Positions 35,094 to 43,274 of a stretch of 64,000 nt of DNA are shown one piece after another. Under the pieces are notes generated by a model that saw only the letters and a list, made by a program, of their open reading frames with translations, had not been told where the DNA came from and ran no database searches. Origin of the DNA: Clostridia bacterium (GTDB taxonomy: Bacteria; Bacillota_A; Clostridia; Christensenellales; Aristaeellaceae). How positions within the stretch are numbered: the stretch's first letter is position 1; each line of letters begins with the position of its first letter. The stretch spans positions 1-64,000 of the forward strand of contig JAFWYA010000076.1 in NCBI GenBank assembly GCA_017517815.1, given 5' to 3'. A program made the position numbers and the translations under genes.

Positions 35094-36029
35094 ATGAAGA
35101 AGCTGATTGCCCTGGCGATGACTATTGTCATGCTGCTGAGCGTGTGCACGTTCGTTTCTGCCGAGCAGCCCAAGCATAAGATCGGTATTCTCTGCTCTGC
35201 CAACACCCACGGCTGGGTGGGCGCGGTGGCTTATTATGCCGAGCAGCGCTGCAAGGAGCTGGGTGTGGAGTACAATATCACCACCGCCAGCAACATTGAA
35301 GAGATGACCACCAACATTGACGATCAGATGACCTGGGGCGCGGAAGCGCTGGTTGTCTGCGCGCAGTGGCCCGGCCTGGAAGATCCGATTGGCGAGGTTG
35401 TCAAGAAGGGTATTCCGGTTGTGAACTTCGATATTGACATCGCCGTTGACGGCCTGTACAAGGTCACCGGTAACAACTACGACATGGGCGTGCTGTGCGC
35501 TCAGGCGATTGTTGAGCAGATTGGCACCACCGGCATCGTTGTGACGCTGGCCAACCCTGACGCCGGCTCTGTCAACGAGCTGCGCATGCAGGGCTTCCAT
35601 GACACCATTGCCAAGATCGCTCCCGAGATGACGCTGAAGGAGCATTCTGCGGTGTATAACGCCGAAAAGGCTCTGGCTTCCATGGCCGATATCCTCATCG
35701 CCGAGGATCATATCGATGCCGTGTTCTCCCAGGATGACTCCACGTCTCTGGGCGCTCTGCAGGCCATCGTGGACGCCAACCGCACCGACATCAAGGCTAT
35801 GACCGGCGGCGGCGGCGCGCAGGCGTATTTCCACAACATCGCTGATAATCAGGACATCTGGCTCTGCACCGCGCTGTACAGCCCCATGATGGTGATGGAC
35901 GCTGTGAACGCTGCTGTGGATCTGCTGGACGGCAAGACGGTTGAGCCCGTGCTGACCATCCCCACCGCGATTGTTGACCGCAACAACGTCAATGAATACC
36001 TGGACGAAAACACCCCTTACTACGACTAA
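35094..36029 (+). CDS. Sugar ABC transporter substrate-binding protein (RbsB-like)
   Basis: The 311-residue protein belongs to the type I periplasmic-binding fold: KIGILCSANTHGWVGAV, then DDQMTWGAEALVVC, IPVVNFDIDI and FSQDDSTSLGALQAI. It probably feeds a monosaccharide or related ligand to the ATPase and permease encoded downstream. The signal peptide ends FVSA-E without a lipobox. Start 35094 is fixed by AAGGAGG and the signal peptide. A hairpin after the stop probably sets a higher level for this protein than for the transporter. Confidence 0.92.
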   Translation: MKKLIALAMTIVMLLSVCTFVSAEQPKHKIGILCSANTHGWVGAVAYYAEQRCKELGVEYNITTASNIEEMTTNIDDQMTWGAEALVVCAQWPGLEDPIGEVVKKGIPVVNFDIDIAVDGLYKVTGNNYDMGVLCAQAIVEQIGTTGIVVTLANPDAGSVNELRMQGFHDTIAKIAPEMTLKEHSAVYNAEKALASMADILIAEDHIDAVFSQDDSTSLGALQAIVDANRTDIKAMTGGGGAQAYFHNIADNQDIWLCTALYSPMMVMDAVNAAVDLLDGKTVEPVLTIPTAIVDRNNVNEYLDENTPYYD

Positions 36030-36039
36030 TTCTGCTTAT

Positions 36040-36068
36040 AAGGCCGTGGCGAAAGTCGTCACGGCCTT
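36040..36068 (+). terminator. Intercistronic hairpin / partial terminator
   Basis: A stem AAGGCCGTG/CACGGCCTT is followed by a short T-rich run (CTTATTATG). The position between binding protein and ATPase suggests partial termination or protection of the upstream mRNA. Confidence 0.65.
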
Positions 36069-36096
36069 CTTATTATGTTAAGGAGGGCTTGCGCGC

Positions 36097-37581
36097 ATGC
36101 TGAAGATGCTGGGCATCAACAAAGCCTTCAATGAAAACAGAGTGCTGATGGACGTGGATTTTTGCGTGAAGGAAGGCGAAATCCATGCGCTGATCGGCGA
36201 AAACGGCGCGGGAAAATCCACGCTGATGAATATCCTGGGCGGCGTTCTGCCCTGCGACAGCGGTACCATTACGCTGAAGGGGAAGGACGTGCGTTTTTTG
36301 CGTCCGCGCGATGCGATGGATGCAGGCATCGCCTTTATCCATCAGGAGCTGAATCTGATCAACGATCTGACGGTGTATGAGAATATCTTCATCGGCCGCG
36401 AGCTGAAAACGCGCGCAGGCCTGGTGGATAAAAAGGAAATGAGCAGGCGCTCAAGTGAAATCCTCAAGCGCATGGGCATTCAATTGGACCCCGGGACGCT
36501 TGTCAAGGAGCTGGACGCCAGCTATAAGCAGATCGTTGAGATTGCCCGCGCGCTGATGATGAACGCCAGGCTGATCATCATGGATGAGCCGACTACTTCG
36601 CTTACCGATGTGGAAATCGGCGTGGTGTTCAAGCTTATGCGCACGCTCAAAAGCCAGGGCGTCAGCATCATTTTTATTTCACATAAGCTGGGAGAAATTT
36701 TGTCGGTGTGCGACGCCTATACCGTGCTGCGCGATGGCCACATGGTGCATACTGCGCCGGTGGCGGGCGCAACGGCGGATGAACTGGCCTATCACATGGT
36801 AGGCCACAGCGTGCGCACCGAAAAGCTGCACAGCGGCATGCAGGGCGGCAAGGAGCTGCTGCGCGGCGAGAACCTCAGCGGCAGGGGATTTGAAAATGTC
36901 ACCTTCACGCTGCACGCCGGCGAGATCCTGGGCTTTACGGGCCTGCTCGGCGACGGCCGCAGCGAGCTGTTCAGCGCAGTGTTTGGCGTGGAGAAACTGT
37001 CGGGCGGTCAATTGTGGATGGACGGTAAAACGGTGCAGGTTCATTCGCCCCGGCAGGCGCGCGCGCTTGGCATTGGCTATGTGCCGCGCAACCGCAAGGA
37101 AAACGGCATCATCAAGGACATGAGCATCCTCAATAACGGTACGCTCGTGACGCTGGACAAATATAAAAAACTGCTGATATCAGGCAAAAAGCAGCGTACG
37201 GCCTTTGGCACGCTGCGCGAAAAGCTGCGTATCAAGATGGAGCGCGAGGAGAGCCTCATCACCAGCCTTTCCGGCGGCAATCAGCAGAAGGTGGTGCATT
37301 CCAAGTGGCTGGCAGCCAGCCCCAAGGTGTTGATCTTTGATAATCCCACCCAGGGCGTGGACGTAGGCGCGAAGGAGGATATCTATGATATCATCGTCAG
37401 TCTGGCACGCGAAGGCGTGGGCATTGTGATCCTCTCCAGCGAGGCGCAGGAGATCATCCGCCTGTGCGATCGTGTGCAGGTGATGTATCACGGGCGCAGC
37501 ATGCGCGAGCTTGGGCGCGAGGAAATGAACGAATACAACATCATGCTGCTGGCAACGGGCGGCGGGGAGGTAAAGGCATGA
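36097..37581 (+). CDS. Sugar ABC transporter ATP-binding protein (RbsA-like)
   Basis: The 494-residue protein holds two ATPase domains in tandem, as in RbsA/MglA. Domain 1 has Walker A GENGAGKST, signature LDASYKQIVEIARAL (a degenerate LSGG) and Walker B LIIMDEPT. Domain 2 has the altered P-loop GLLGDGRSE common in this family, LSGGNQQKVV and VLIFDNPTQGVDVG, where the usual Glu after Walker B is replaced by Asn. GGAGGG precedes the ATG. It overlaps the permease gene by ATGA. Confidence 0.94.
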   Translation: MLKMLGINKAFNENRVLMDVDFCVKEGEIHALIGENGAGKSTLMNILGGVLPCDSGTITLKGKDVRFLRPRDAMDAGIAFIHQELNLINDLTVYENIFIGRELKTRAGLVDKKEMSRRSSEILKRMGIQLDPGTLVKELDASYKQIVEIARALMMNARLIIMDEPTTSLTDVEIGVVFKLMRTLKSQGVSIIFISHKLGEILSVCDAYTVLRDGHMVHTAPVAGATADELAYHMVGHSVRTEKLHSGMQGGKELLRGENLSGRGFENVTFTLHAGEILGFTGLLGDGRSELFSAVFGVEKLSGGQLWMDGKTVQVHSPRQARALGIGYVPRNRKENGIIKDMSILNNGTLVTLDKYKKLLISGKKQRTAFGTLREKLRIKMEREESLITSLSGGNQQKVVHSKWLAASPKVLIFDNPTQGVDVGAKEDIYDIIVSLAREGVGIVILSSEAQEIIRLCDRVQVMYHGRSMRELGREEMNEYNIMLLATGGGEVKA

Positions 37582-38645
37582 AGCTGATCAGAAAGATGAA
37601 AAAATGGTGGCGCACGCAGCCGCTTCTGAGCGTGGCAACAGCGCTGTTTTTGCTGGTGATTGTGCAGACGATGGTCATGACTTTTGACTTTACGCTCGCT
37701 TTTGCGCCGGAATTTGCTTTTGATGTAAAACTGAAGGCGTTTGATTCTGTTTCTGCCTGGTGGCAGAAATGGACCACCAACTGGCGCAATATCCTGCTCA
37801 ATAACAGCTATGTGGGCATGATTGCGCTGGCGATGACCTTCGTCATCATTTCCGGCGGCATCGATCTGTCGGTCGGCTCCACGCTGGTGGCAGTCGGCGC
37901 GGCAGTCATGGTGATCATCAATACAAAAGAGGCGGGCATTCTGACCCAGCTGGGGATCACGGGTGTTCCTGCGGTTGTGATCGGCGTGGCGCTGGGCTTG
38001 CTGCTGGGCTTCCTGCTTGGCCAGCTCAACGGCATTGTGATTGCCAAAGGCAAGGTGCCGCCCTTTATCGTGACGCTGGGCACGATGATGATCTTCCGTT
38101 CGGTCACGCAGTATTTCATGCAGACGCGCAAAGGCGCGGCGCTGCCCACGGCCTTCAAAAACATTTCCAAGTTCCAGCTTGGCGGCAATATGATATTGCC
38201 CATTATCTATTGGCTGGTGCTGGCGGTGATTCTCTACATCGTGGCAAAGCATACGGTCTTTGGCCGCCATGTGTACGCGGTTGGCTCCAATGAGCGCACG
38301 GCGCGCTTGTCTGGCATCAATGTTGACCGCGTCAAGCGCCGCGTATACGCGCTCACCGGCGTGATTGTCGCCTTTGCTGCCATGGTGCAGGTGGCGCGCA
38401 TCGGCTCGATGGATTATGCAAGCGCGGGCTCGGGCTATGAGATGGATGCGATTGCCTCGGTCATCATCGGCGGCACGGCGATGAGCGGCGGCAGCGGCTC
38501 GATCATCGGTACGCTGCTGGGCACGCTGACGCTGGCGGTGATGAATAATCTGCTTACGCTCATGGGCGTGGATCCCTTCCTGCGTGAAGCGTTTAAGGGT
38601 GCAATCGTTGTGGCGGCGGTGCTGCTGCAGCGCAAAGAAAAGTAA
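37578..38645 (+). CDS. Sugar ABC transporter permease (RbsC-like)
   Basis: The 355-residue permease has eight to ten hydrophobic helices and the family motifs ISGGIDLSVGSTLV, KVPPFIVTLGTMMIFRS, GRHVYAVGSNERTARLSGINV and GSGSIIGTLLG. An unusually long segment after the first helix (about 40-85, with two Trp clusters) precedes the core. Start 37578 is set by GGAGG and the 4-base overlap. It closes the operon before a strong terminator. Confidence 0.93.
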   Translation: MKLIRKMKKWWRTQPLLSVATALFLLVIVQTMVMTFDFTLAFAPEFAFDVKLKAFDSVSAWWQKWTTNWRNILLNNSYVGMIALAMTFVIISGGIDLSVGSTLVAVGAAVMVIINTKEAGILTQLGITGVPAVVIGVALGLLLGFLLGQLNGIVIAKGKVPPFIVTLGTMMIFRSVTQYFMQTRKGAALPTAFKNISKFQLGGNMILPIIYWLVLAVILYIVAKHTVFGRHVYAVGSNERTARLSGINVDRVKRRVYALTGVIVAFAAMVQVARIGSMDYASAGSGYEMDAIASVIIGGTAMSGGSGSIIGTLLGTLTLAVMNNLLTLMGVDPFLREAFKGAIVVAAVLLQRKEK

Positions 38646-38650
38646 AAAAG

Positions 38651-38679
38651 AGAACCTGCCAAACGGCAGGTTCTTTTTT
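38651..38679 (+). terminator. Terminator of the Rbs-like operon
   Basis: A stem AGAACCTGCC/GGCAGGTTCT with a 4-base loop is followed by five T. Confidence 0.92.
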
Positions 38680-38691
38680 GCAAACAAAAAA

Positions 38692-38800
38692 CTGAGAAAC
38701 CGGGTTGACCCGCGGCACATGACAGCAAATGCTTATTGCTGCTGCCTTCCGGCCCTGACAAGGTTCACACCGCGTCATCGCACGGGACCCGATTTCTCAG
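38692..38800 (-). ncRNA. ffs: Signal recognition particle RNA, small bacterial type
   Basis: On the minus strand, 5' CTGAGAAATCGGG pairs with 3' CCGGTTTCTCAG, forming a long rod about 109 nt in total. The tip has the conserved SRP domain IV sequence GTCAGGGCCGGAAGGCAGCA with a GGAA tetraloop and the asymmetric AGCA loop that binds Ffh. A T run follows at 38685-38691. It is the short type without Alu domain. Confidence 0.95.
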
Positions 38801-38807
38801 CCTTTTT

Positions 38808-38836
38808 ATTATATCAGATTGCAGTGAAAATTACAA
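38808..38836 (-). promoter_or_regulatory. Promoter of the SRP RNA gene
   Basis: The minus strand carries TTGTAA (38831-38836), a 17-bp spacer and TATAAT (38808-38813), placing the start at the first base of the RNA. Confidence 0.8.
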
Positions 38837-38845
38837 GGGAAATAT

Positions 38846-39595
38846 TTAGCAGCCGCTTTGCAGCGCTTCATGGAGCGCTTTTACGCTGATTTGCCCCGGC
38901 GCGGAGGCTGCATCCAGCGCGCCAAATGTCATGCAGCCGCCAAAATGCGCGCAGTGCGTGCGCGTGATGCAGCCTGTGTCGCCCATGGAAATGGCGCACA
39001 AAGGGCGAGCGGCGGATGCATGCACCTTTTTGGCTGCGCTGATCAGATGCGTTACATCCTCCAGGCACTTTGGCATGACGGCGATTTTCAGCACGTCTGC
39101 GCCCATATCCTGCATGTTCTGGAAACGAGCGATCAGATCCCTTTCGCCTGGCGTTTGCGCAAAGTCGTGCCAGGAGCCGACCACGGACACTCGATGCGCA
39201 TGCACGCGCGCGACGCATGCTTCTGCCTGCCGAGAGAACATTTCCACGTCGATCAGATCGGCCGCGCCGCATTGCGCAGCAGCCTCGCACAGCGCAAGAT
39301 ATGCTGTGTCATCCATTGCCTGCTCGCCGCCTTCGCGCCTGGTGCGGAAGGTGAAAAGCAAGGGCTTTTCCTTGAGAATATCGCGCAGCTTGCGGAGCAT
39401 TTCGCAAATGGCATCGGTGTCCGGCGCAGCGATATAATGATCTGCGCGCCATTCGACGAGATCCACCAGCGGATGAGCGGCGGCCTTTTGTGCAGACAAG
39501 AGGATATCGCTTTCCGTTTTTGCCACGATGGGGACGATGATTTTCGGCCGTCCTTCACCCAGCGTCAGATGACGGACAGAAAGAGTGGCTGCCAT
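38846..39595 (-). CDS. aroD: 3-dehydroquinate dehydratase, type I
   Basis: Third step of the shikimate pathway, dehydrating 3-dehydroquinate through a lysine Schiff base. The 249-residue product has LVEWRADHY, LFTFRTRREGG, LIDVEMFS, GSWHDF with the catalytic His, LKIAVMP with the Schiff-base Lys, CAISMGDTG and the C-terminal SAPGQISV. Two features differ from common forms: TRTHCAHFGGCMTFGA has additional Cys residues. It lies 13 bases after the thioredoxin-like gene in a three-gene operon with no other shikimate gene. Confidence 0.94.
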   Translation of the reverse strand: MAATLSVRHLTLGEGRPKIIVPIVAKTESDILLSAQKAAAHPLVDLVEWRADHYIAAPDTDAICEMLRKLRDILKEKPLLFTFRTRREGGEQAMDDTAYLALCEAAAQCGAADLIDVEMFSRQAEACVARVHAHRVSVVGSWHDFAQTPGERDLIARFQNMQDMGADVLKIAVMPKCLEDVTHLISAAKKVHASAARPLCAISMGDTGCITRTHCAHFGGCMTFGALDAASAPGQISVKALHEALQSGC

Positions 39596-39608
39596 GCGGC
39601 CTCCTTTA

Positions 39609-41315
39609 TCAGTTTTTCGTCACGGTAAACTGCATTTCGCCACCGTTTTCCGGTGCAGTAAAGCCCTGTGCTGTATCGAAGGTATAGCCTTCCGGCACGC
39701 GGATAACATGGATATCGTAGGGGTAGGGGACGTTTTCAAAGGAAATGACGCCGTTTTCGTCCGATACCATGGGTGAGCAGGTGGTCTCATCGCAGATATT
39801 GGCGATAACGCCTGCAACCGGCGCGCCCTGCTGATCGGCAAAGCGCAGGGTGTAGACGGCCTTATCCGCTGCATAGCGCCAGGTGGCGGTTACATTTTCA
39901 GCGATGCTGTTTTGGCAGAAATAATCCAGATCCTCTTCCGTGGCAAAGTAGAACAGCGGCAGCATCGTTTCAAAATCATTGAAGTAGGGGTAGAGCAGCA
40001 GACCGTTCCAGGGGAAGCCGGTGGTTGCCATGCTGTCGGTAGGCAGCGTAACGAGGAAGCCCTCATCATCTGTGCTGAGGGTATGCAGCGTCTGATGCGC
40101 GCCGTCGGTGAAGGAATAGAGAATAGCAGCTTCGGGATCGATCAGCTTGCCGATGCGCACGCGCAGCGACATTTCTTCACCCGGGACAAGGAAAAACTGC
40201 GCGCCGGGATAATAGGCGTCCAGCGTGCCGGTGACGTCTTCAATCAGCACCTTGCGCGCGCCGTCATTGAGCACGTCATAGGCAACATCCGTGCCCTCAA
40301 GCACCTGCGGCCAAAGGGAGATGGCAGAGAGCGCAGATGCAGCTTCATCGCCGGAGAGAATACGCACACGATCGATGCAGGCCAGATCTTCGCCGTCAGA
40401 GAACATGCTGTTTTTCATGTAGGCAAAGACGGCTGTGTGCTCTCCTGCTGTTTCAAAGGGGACAGCGTAGGTTTGCCAGCCTTTTTCGCCGGAGAACACC
40501 TTGACGGGCATATCGTCGATATACAGCGCCAGATAATCGTCATTTTCATAGTTGCTGATGCGATAATCAAAGGCAAGCACGTCGCCGGCATTGACGGTAA
40601 AATCAGCCTGCAGTGCGGCGGTGGTGCTGTCTTCACCCGCATTGGAGGAATAGGCATGGCCTTCCTCGCTCAGCAGCCAGGGCCAGGTGCCCGGAATGGC
40701 GCTGAAGGTAAAGCCTGCCTGATCGCTGATGGCGTCTGCCATATCGGCAGAAGCGGGCATGGCGGCAGAAGGCTGCGCGGCGGGGATTTCAAAGCCAACC
40801 AGAGAGGTGGGATAATCCTCTGCGGCAAAGGGCTGCATCAGGCGCAGGAAAGCACTGGCGGAAGGCATCGCGCCGCTTTCGCTGAAGCAGTACACGCCGT
40901 AGCGGTCGATCATCACGGTGGTGGGGAAGCCCTGACAGCCAAACAGAGAGCTCAGGCCGATTGTATCCTGCGCCATCGTAAAGGTGAGGGCCTTTTCCTG
41001 CTGATAGGTTTTGATGGCGTCGTCGCTGTCGTAGGGCGTGAGCGCCAGCACGGCAACGTCATCGCCCAGCTTTTCATAAGCCTGCTGCAGGAAGGGGAAT
41101 TCATAATCGCACCAGGAGCAATTGATGAACCAGAAATTGATCAGCACGGCCTTGTGGCTTTCCAGCAGGCCGGAGAGGGTGACCACCTCGCCCTGCGGCG
41201 TGGTGATAGAAAAATCTTCAATGGTATCGCCCAGCTGATAGATGCTTTGCGCTTGCGCGGGCAGACAAAGCAAAAGAGAGAGGGCGAGAAGCAGACAAAT
41301 AATCGTTCTTTTCAT
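39609..41315 (-). CDS. Secreted thioredoxin-like protein with extra beta domains
   Basis: The 568-residue exported protein has a signal peptide (MKRTIICLLLALSLLLCLPAQA), then a TlpA/ResA-type thioredoxin domain (about 25-165) with CSWC in INFWFINCSWCDYEFPFL and the cis-Pro GFPTTVMID. A carbohydrate-binding-like beta domain follows (about 200-330), a region of unknown fold (330-480), and a C-terminal Ig-like/Cna B-type domain (about 485-568, VISFENVPYPYDIHVIRVP). It may reduce or shuffle disulphides at the cell surface. The extra domains and the operon with an esterase and aroD are unusual. Confidence 0.85.
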   Translation of the reverse strand: MKRTIICLLLALSLLLCLPAQAQSIYQLGDTIEDFSITTPQGEVVTLSGLLESHKAVLINFWFINCSWCDYEFPFLQQAYEKLGDDVAVLALTPYDSDDAIKTYQQEKALTFTMAQDTIGLSSLFGCQGFPTTVMIDRYGVYCFSESGAMPSASAFLRLMQPFAAEDYPTSLVGFEIPAAQPSAAMPASADMADAISDQAGFTFSAIPGTWPWLLSEEGHAYSSNAGEDSTTAALQADFTVNAGDVLAFDYRISNYENDDYLALYIDDMPVKVFSGEKGWQTYAVPFETAGEHTAVFAYMKNSMFSDGEDLACIDRVRILSGDEAASALSAISLWPQVLEGTDVAYDVLNDGARKVLIEDVTGTLDAYYPGAQFFLVPGEEMSLRVRIGKLIDPEAAILYSFTDGAHQTLHTLSTDDEGFLVTLPTDSMATTGFPWNGLLLYPYFNDFETMLPLFYFATEEDLDYFCQNSIAENVTATWRYAADKAVYTLRFADQQGAPVAGVIANICDETTCSPMVSDENGVISFENVPYPYDIHVIRVPEGYTFDTAQGFTAPENGGEMQFTVTKN

Positions 41316-41324
41316 TGCATCTCC

Positions 41325-41978
41325 TTATTTATGGCGTTTCTGCGCGGCCAGCCAGGGCAGCAGATCGGTCTGTTCATAGGCATAGTTCCAGCAGTTGTGC
41401 GGAACGCCGGGCAGGATGTTCATTTCGACATTCGCGCCCAGCTCCTTGAGGCGATTGGTCATCAGCAGCGAGTACTCAAGCGGCACGGCTTCATCGGCGT
41501 CGCCGTGATACACGCGGATGGGCAGATGCTTAATGCGCTCGCAGCGCCAGGAAAGGCCGCCGCCGCACAGCGGCGCGATGGCGCTGAAAAGCTGCGGCGC
41601 ATGGCAGCTGAGTTCCCACGAGCCAAAGCCGCCCATGCTCAGGCCTGTGAGGCTGACGCGGTCTTCATCCACGTGAAAGCGCTTGATGGTGGCGCGGATC
41701 AGATCGGTCACGGGCAGAATGAAGGGCATCCAGGAATGCTCCAGCGGGCACTGCGGGCACAGCGTAATCACGCGCAGGCCCTTGTAATCGGGATCCTTGG
41801 CAAAGAGCTTGGGCACGGCGGTATTGCACAGACGGTCAAAATTGTCGCCGCGCTCGCCGGCGCCGTGCAGGAAAACGATTAGCGGCAGCTGTTCGCCCTC
41901 CTGATAATCTGAGGGCAGAGTGATCTGATAATTCATCATGATGCCGTTCGGCAAGGGCAGAATTTCACGTAAAAGCAT
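41325..41978 (-). CDS. Alpha/beta hydrolase, prolyl oligopeptidase/feruloyl esterase-like
   Basis: The 217-residue product has PLIVFLHGAGERG (oxyanion region), GLSMGGFGSWE with the nucleophile Ser, Asp in RVYHGDADEAVP and His in PGVPHNCW. There is no signal peptide, so it acts inside the cell, perhaps on an imported ester. It is the first gene of the operon with the thioredoxin-like protein and aroD. AAGGAG precedes the ATG. The substrate is unknown. Confidence 0.88.
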   Translation of the reverse strand: MLLREILPLPNGIMMNYQITLPSDYQEGEQLPLIVFLHGAGERGDNFDRLCNTAVPKLFAKDPDYKGLRVITLCPQCPLEHSWMPFILPVTDLIRATIKRFHVDEDRVSLTGLSMGGFGSWELSCHAPQLFSAIAPLCGGGLSWRCERIKHLPIRVYHGDADEAVPLEYSLLMTNRLKELGANVEMNILPGVPHNCWNYAYEQTDLLPWLAAQKRHK

Positions 41979-42013
41979 AAGAACAGCTCCTTTTTTAATA
42001 TGGTGATATCGTC

Positions 42014-42043
42014 ATTATACAGGAAATGCGCGGCGTTTGTCTA
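42014..42043 (-). promoter_or_regulatory. Promoter of the esterase/thioredoxin/aroD operon
   Basis: The minus strand carries TAGACA (42038-42043), an 18-bp spacer and TATAAT (42014-42019). Confidence 0.7.
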
Positions 42044-42055
42044 CCGGATATACTT

Positions 42056-42089
42056 CACAAAAACAGCGCAGAGACTTTTTTCTCTGCGC
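42056..42089 (-). terminator. Terminator of the GDSL lipase gene
   Basis: The minus strand has a stem GCGCAGAG/CTCTGCGC followed by TGTTTTTG. Confidence 0.8.
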
Positions 42090-42099
42090 CGGATGATGA

Positions 42100-42945
42100 T
42101 TACTGCATATTGTTTATGACCTGCTGGAAGCACTCTGCCAGCACCTGATGGCCTGCGGCATTGGGATGCGGATCGGGATTGAAGGGCTGCATTGCAGCGC
42201 AGCAGAGATTCTCGGTGCCTGCGGCAAAGGCGCTATAAGCGTCGGCTACCAGATAGCCGGCGGTTTCGGCGTTGGCAGTGATCACGCCGGAAAGCTTTTC
42301 CACGGCTCTGCCGACGATCTGCCCGAAGGGGAGGTAGTCGCCTGTAAAGAATTGGAAGGGATTGTACTGCGTGGATACGATGATCGCAGCATCGGGATTA
42401 ACGGCGCGGATTTTAGCGATTACGTCATTGAGCTGATTGCCGTATACGATCAGCGCGGCAGTCATCACAGGGCTGTCTACCAGGCCGGGAGAGGTTTCCG
42501 TGCCCATGAGCATATTTTGCATGGCGTACATCAGCGCGCCCTGACGCGGATCACTGGGGTTGGTCAGGATGGCGTACGCATCGCCGGTGCTGATTTGCTC
42601 GGGGAATAACGTATTGTAAACGGCTGCGGACTGCATAAAGAGCAGGCCCATCAGATCGTTGCCGCCGCAGGTGAGGGTGATCAGATCGGCCTTGGCAACG
42701 GTATTGAGGACGCTCTGCTGTTCCAATAGAGCCAGAACATCGGCGGTCGTCGCGCCGTTCACCGCACGATTGACCAGCTTGTAGCCGTTCTTTTCGGCAA
42801 TCAGCTTGGCAAAGCCTTTTTCAGAAGCTGCCAGCCCATAGCCCGTGGTGATGCTGTCGCCCAGCGCCAGGTAAATCTTTTCATCTGCTTGCGCAACAGG
42901 GAAAACAAAACAGATCAGCAGCAGGAAAGTCAGAATTTTTTTCAT
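42100..42945 (-). CDS. Secreted SGNH/GDSL family hydrolase
   Basis: The 281-residue exported esterase or lipase-like enzyme has a signal peptide (MKKILTFLLLICFVFPVAQA) and the SGNH blocks: GDSITTGYG with the nucleophile Ser, the Gly in NRAVNGATT, GGND, and DPHPNAAGH with the catalytic Asp and His. Start 42945 follows GGGGGG and the signal peptide; the longer frame runs into the repeat cassette. It forms a single-gene unit. Confidence 0.92.
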   Translation of the reverse strand: MKKILTFLLLICFVFPVAQADEKIYLALGDSITTGYGLAASEKGFAKLIAEKNGYKLVNRAVNGATTADVLALLEQQSVLNTVAKADLITLTCGGNDLMGLLFMQSAAVYNTLFPEQISTGDAYAILTNPSDPRQGALMYAMQNMLMGTETSPGLVDSPVMTAALIVYGNQLNDVIAKIRAVNPDAAIIVSTQYNPFQFFTGDYLPFGQIVGRAVEKLSGVITANAETAGYLVADAYSAFAAGTENLCCAAMQPFNPDPHPNAAGHQVLAECFQQVINNMQ

Positions 42946-42975
42946 GCAAAGCCCCCCTTGTTTAACGATATTACT

Positions 42976-43004
42976 ATTATACAATTTGCGACACTTCTTG
43001 TCTA
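42976..43004 (-). promoter_or_regulatory. Promoter of the GDSL lipase gene
   Basis: The minus strand carries TAGACA (42999-43004), a 17-bp spacer and TATAAT (42976-42981), right at the far edge of cassette copy 3. Confidence 0.8.
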
Positions 43005-43008
43005 GTAC

Positions 43009-43268
43009 ATCCGCTCGTTTCGCTTTAGCGAAACGGCGCATCCCCCGCGGGCGCAGCCATACAACACTGCGGCAGGCCGATGGCGAAGCCATCGCGCCCG
43101 TGAAACGGGCAAGAAAAAAGATCTGAAATCGAGGGGCGAGCTTGCTCGAACCTTCGGTTTCAGATCCTTTTTTCGTATAGCCTGCCTAAACAAGTCAACT
43201 AAAAGACTGGTTTTCGGGAGGGTTTTAGGGAGGAGCTTTTTCCGAAAAAGCTGCCTCCCTAACGTCTC
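43009..43268 (-). repeat. Hairpin repeat cassette, copy 3 (short form, 3' of the PFL gene)
   Basis: Read from the PFL gene it holds the terminal hairpin (43225-43262, TTAGGGAGG-AGCTTTTT/AAAAAGCT-CCTCCCTAA with one unpaired G), the linear block (43174-43218), a long A/T-flanked hairpin (43113-43174) capped by CGAGCTTGCTCG, GCCCGT/ACGGGC (43096-43110), CGATGGC-gaa-GCCATCG (43078-43094) and CGTTTCGCT/AGCGAAACG (43016-43035). It stops where copies 1 and 2 continue. No gene is present. Confidence 0.85.
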
Positions 43269-43274
43269 CCTGCG

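Noticed and set aside
39912..41882. 656-codon plus-strand frame opposite the thioredoxin-like and esterase genes
   Set aside because: It spans the boundary of two real genes on the other strand and contains no known motif.
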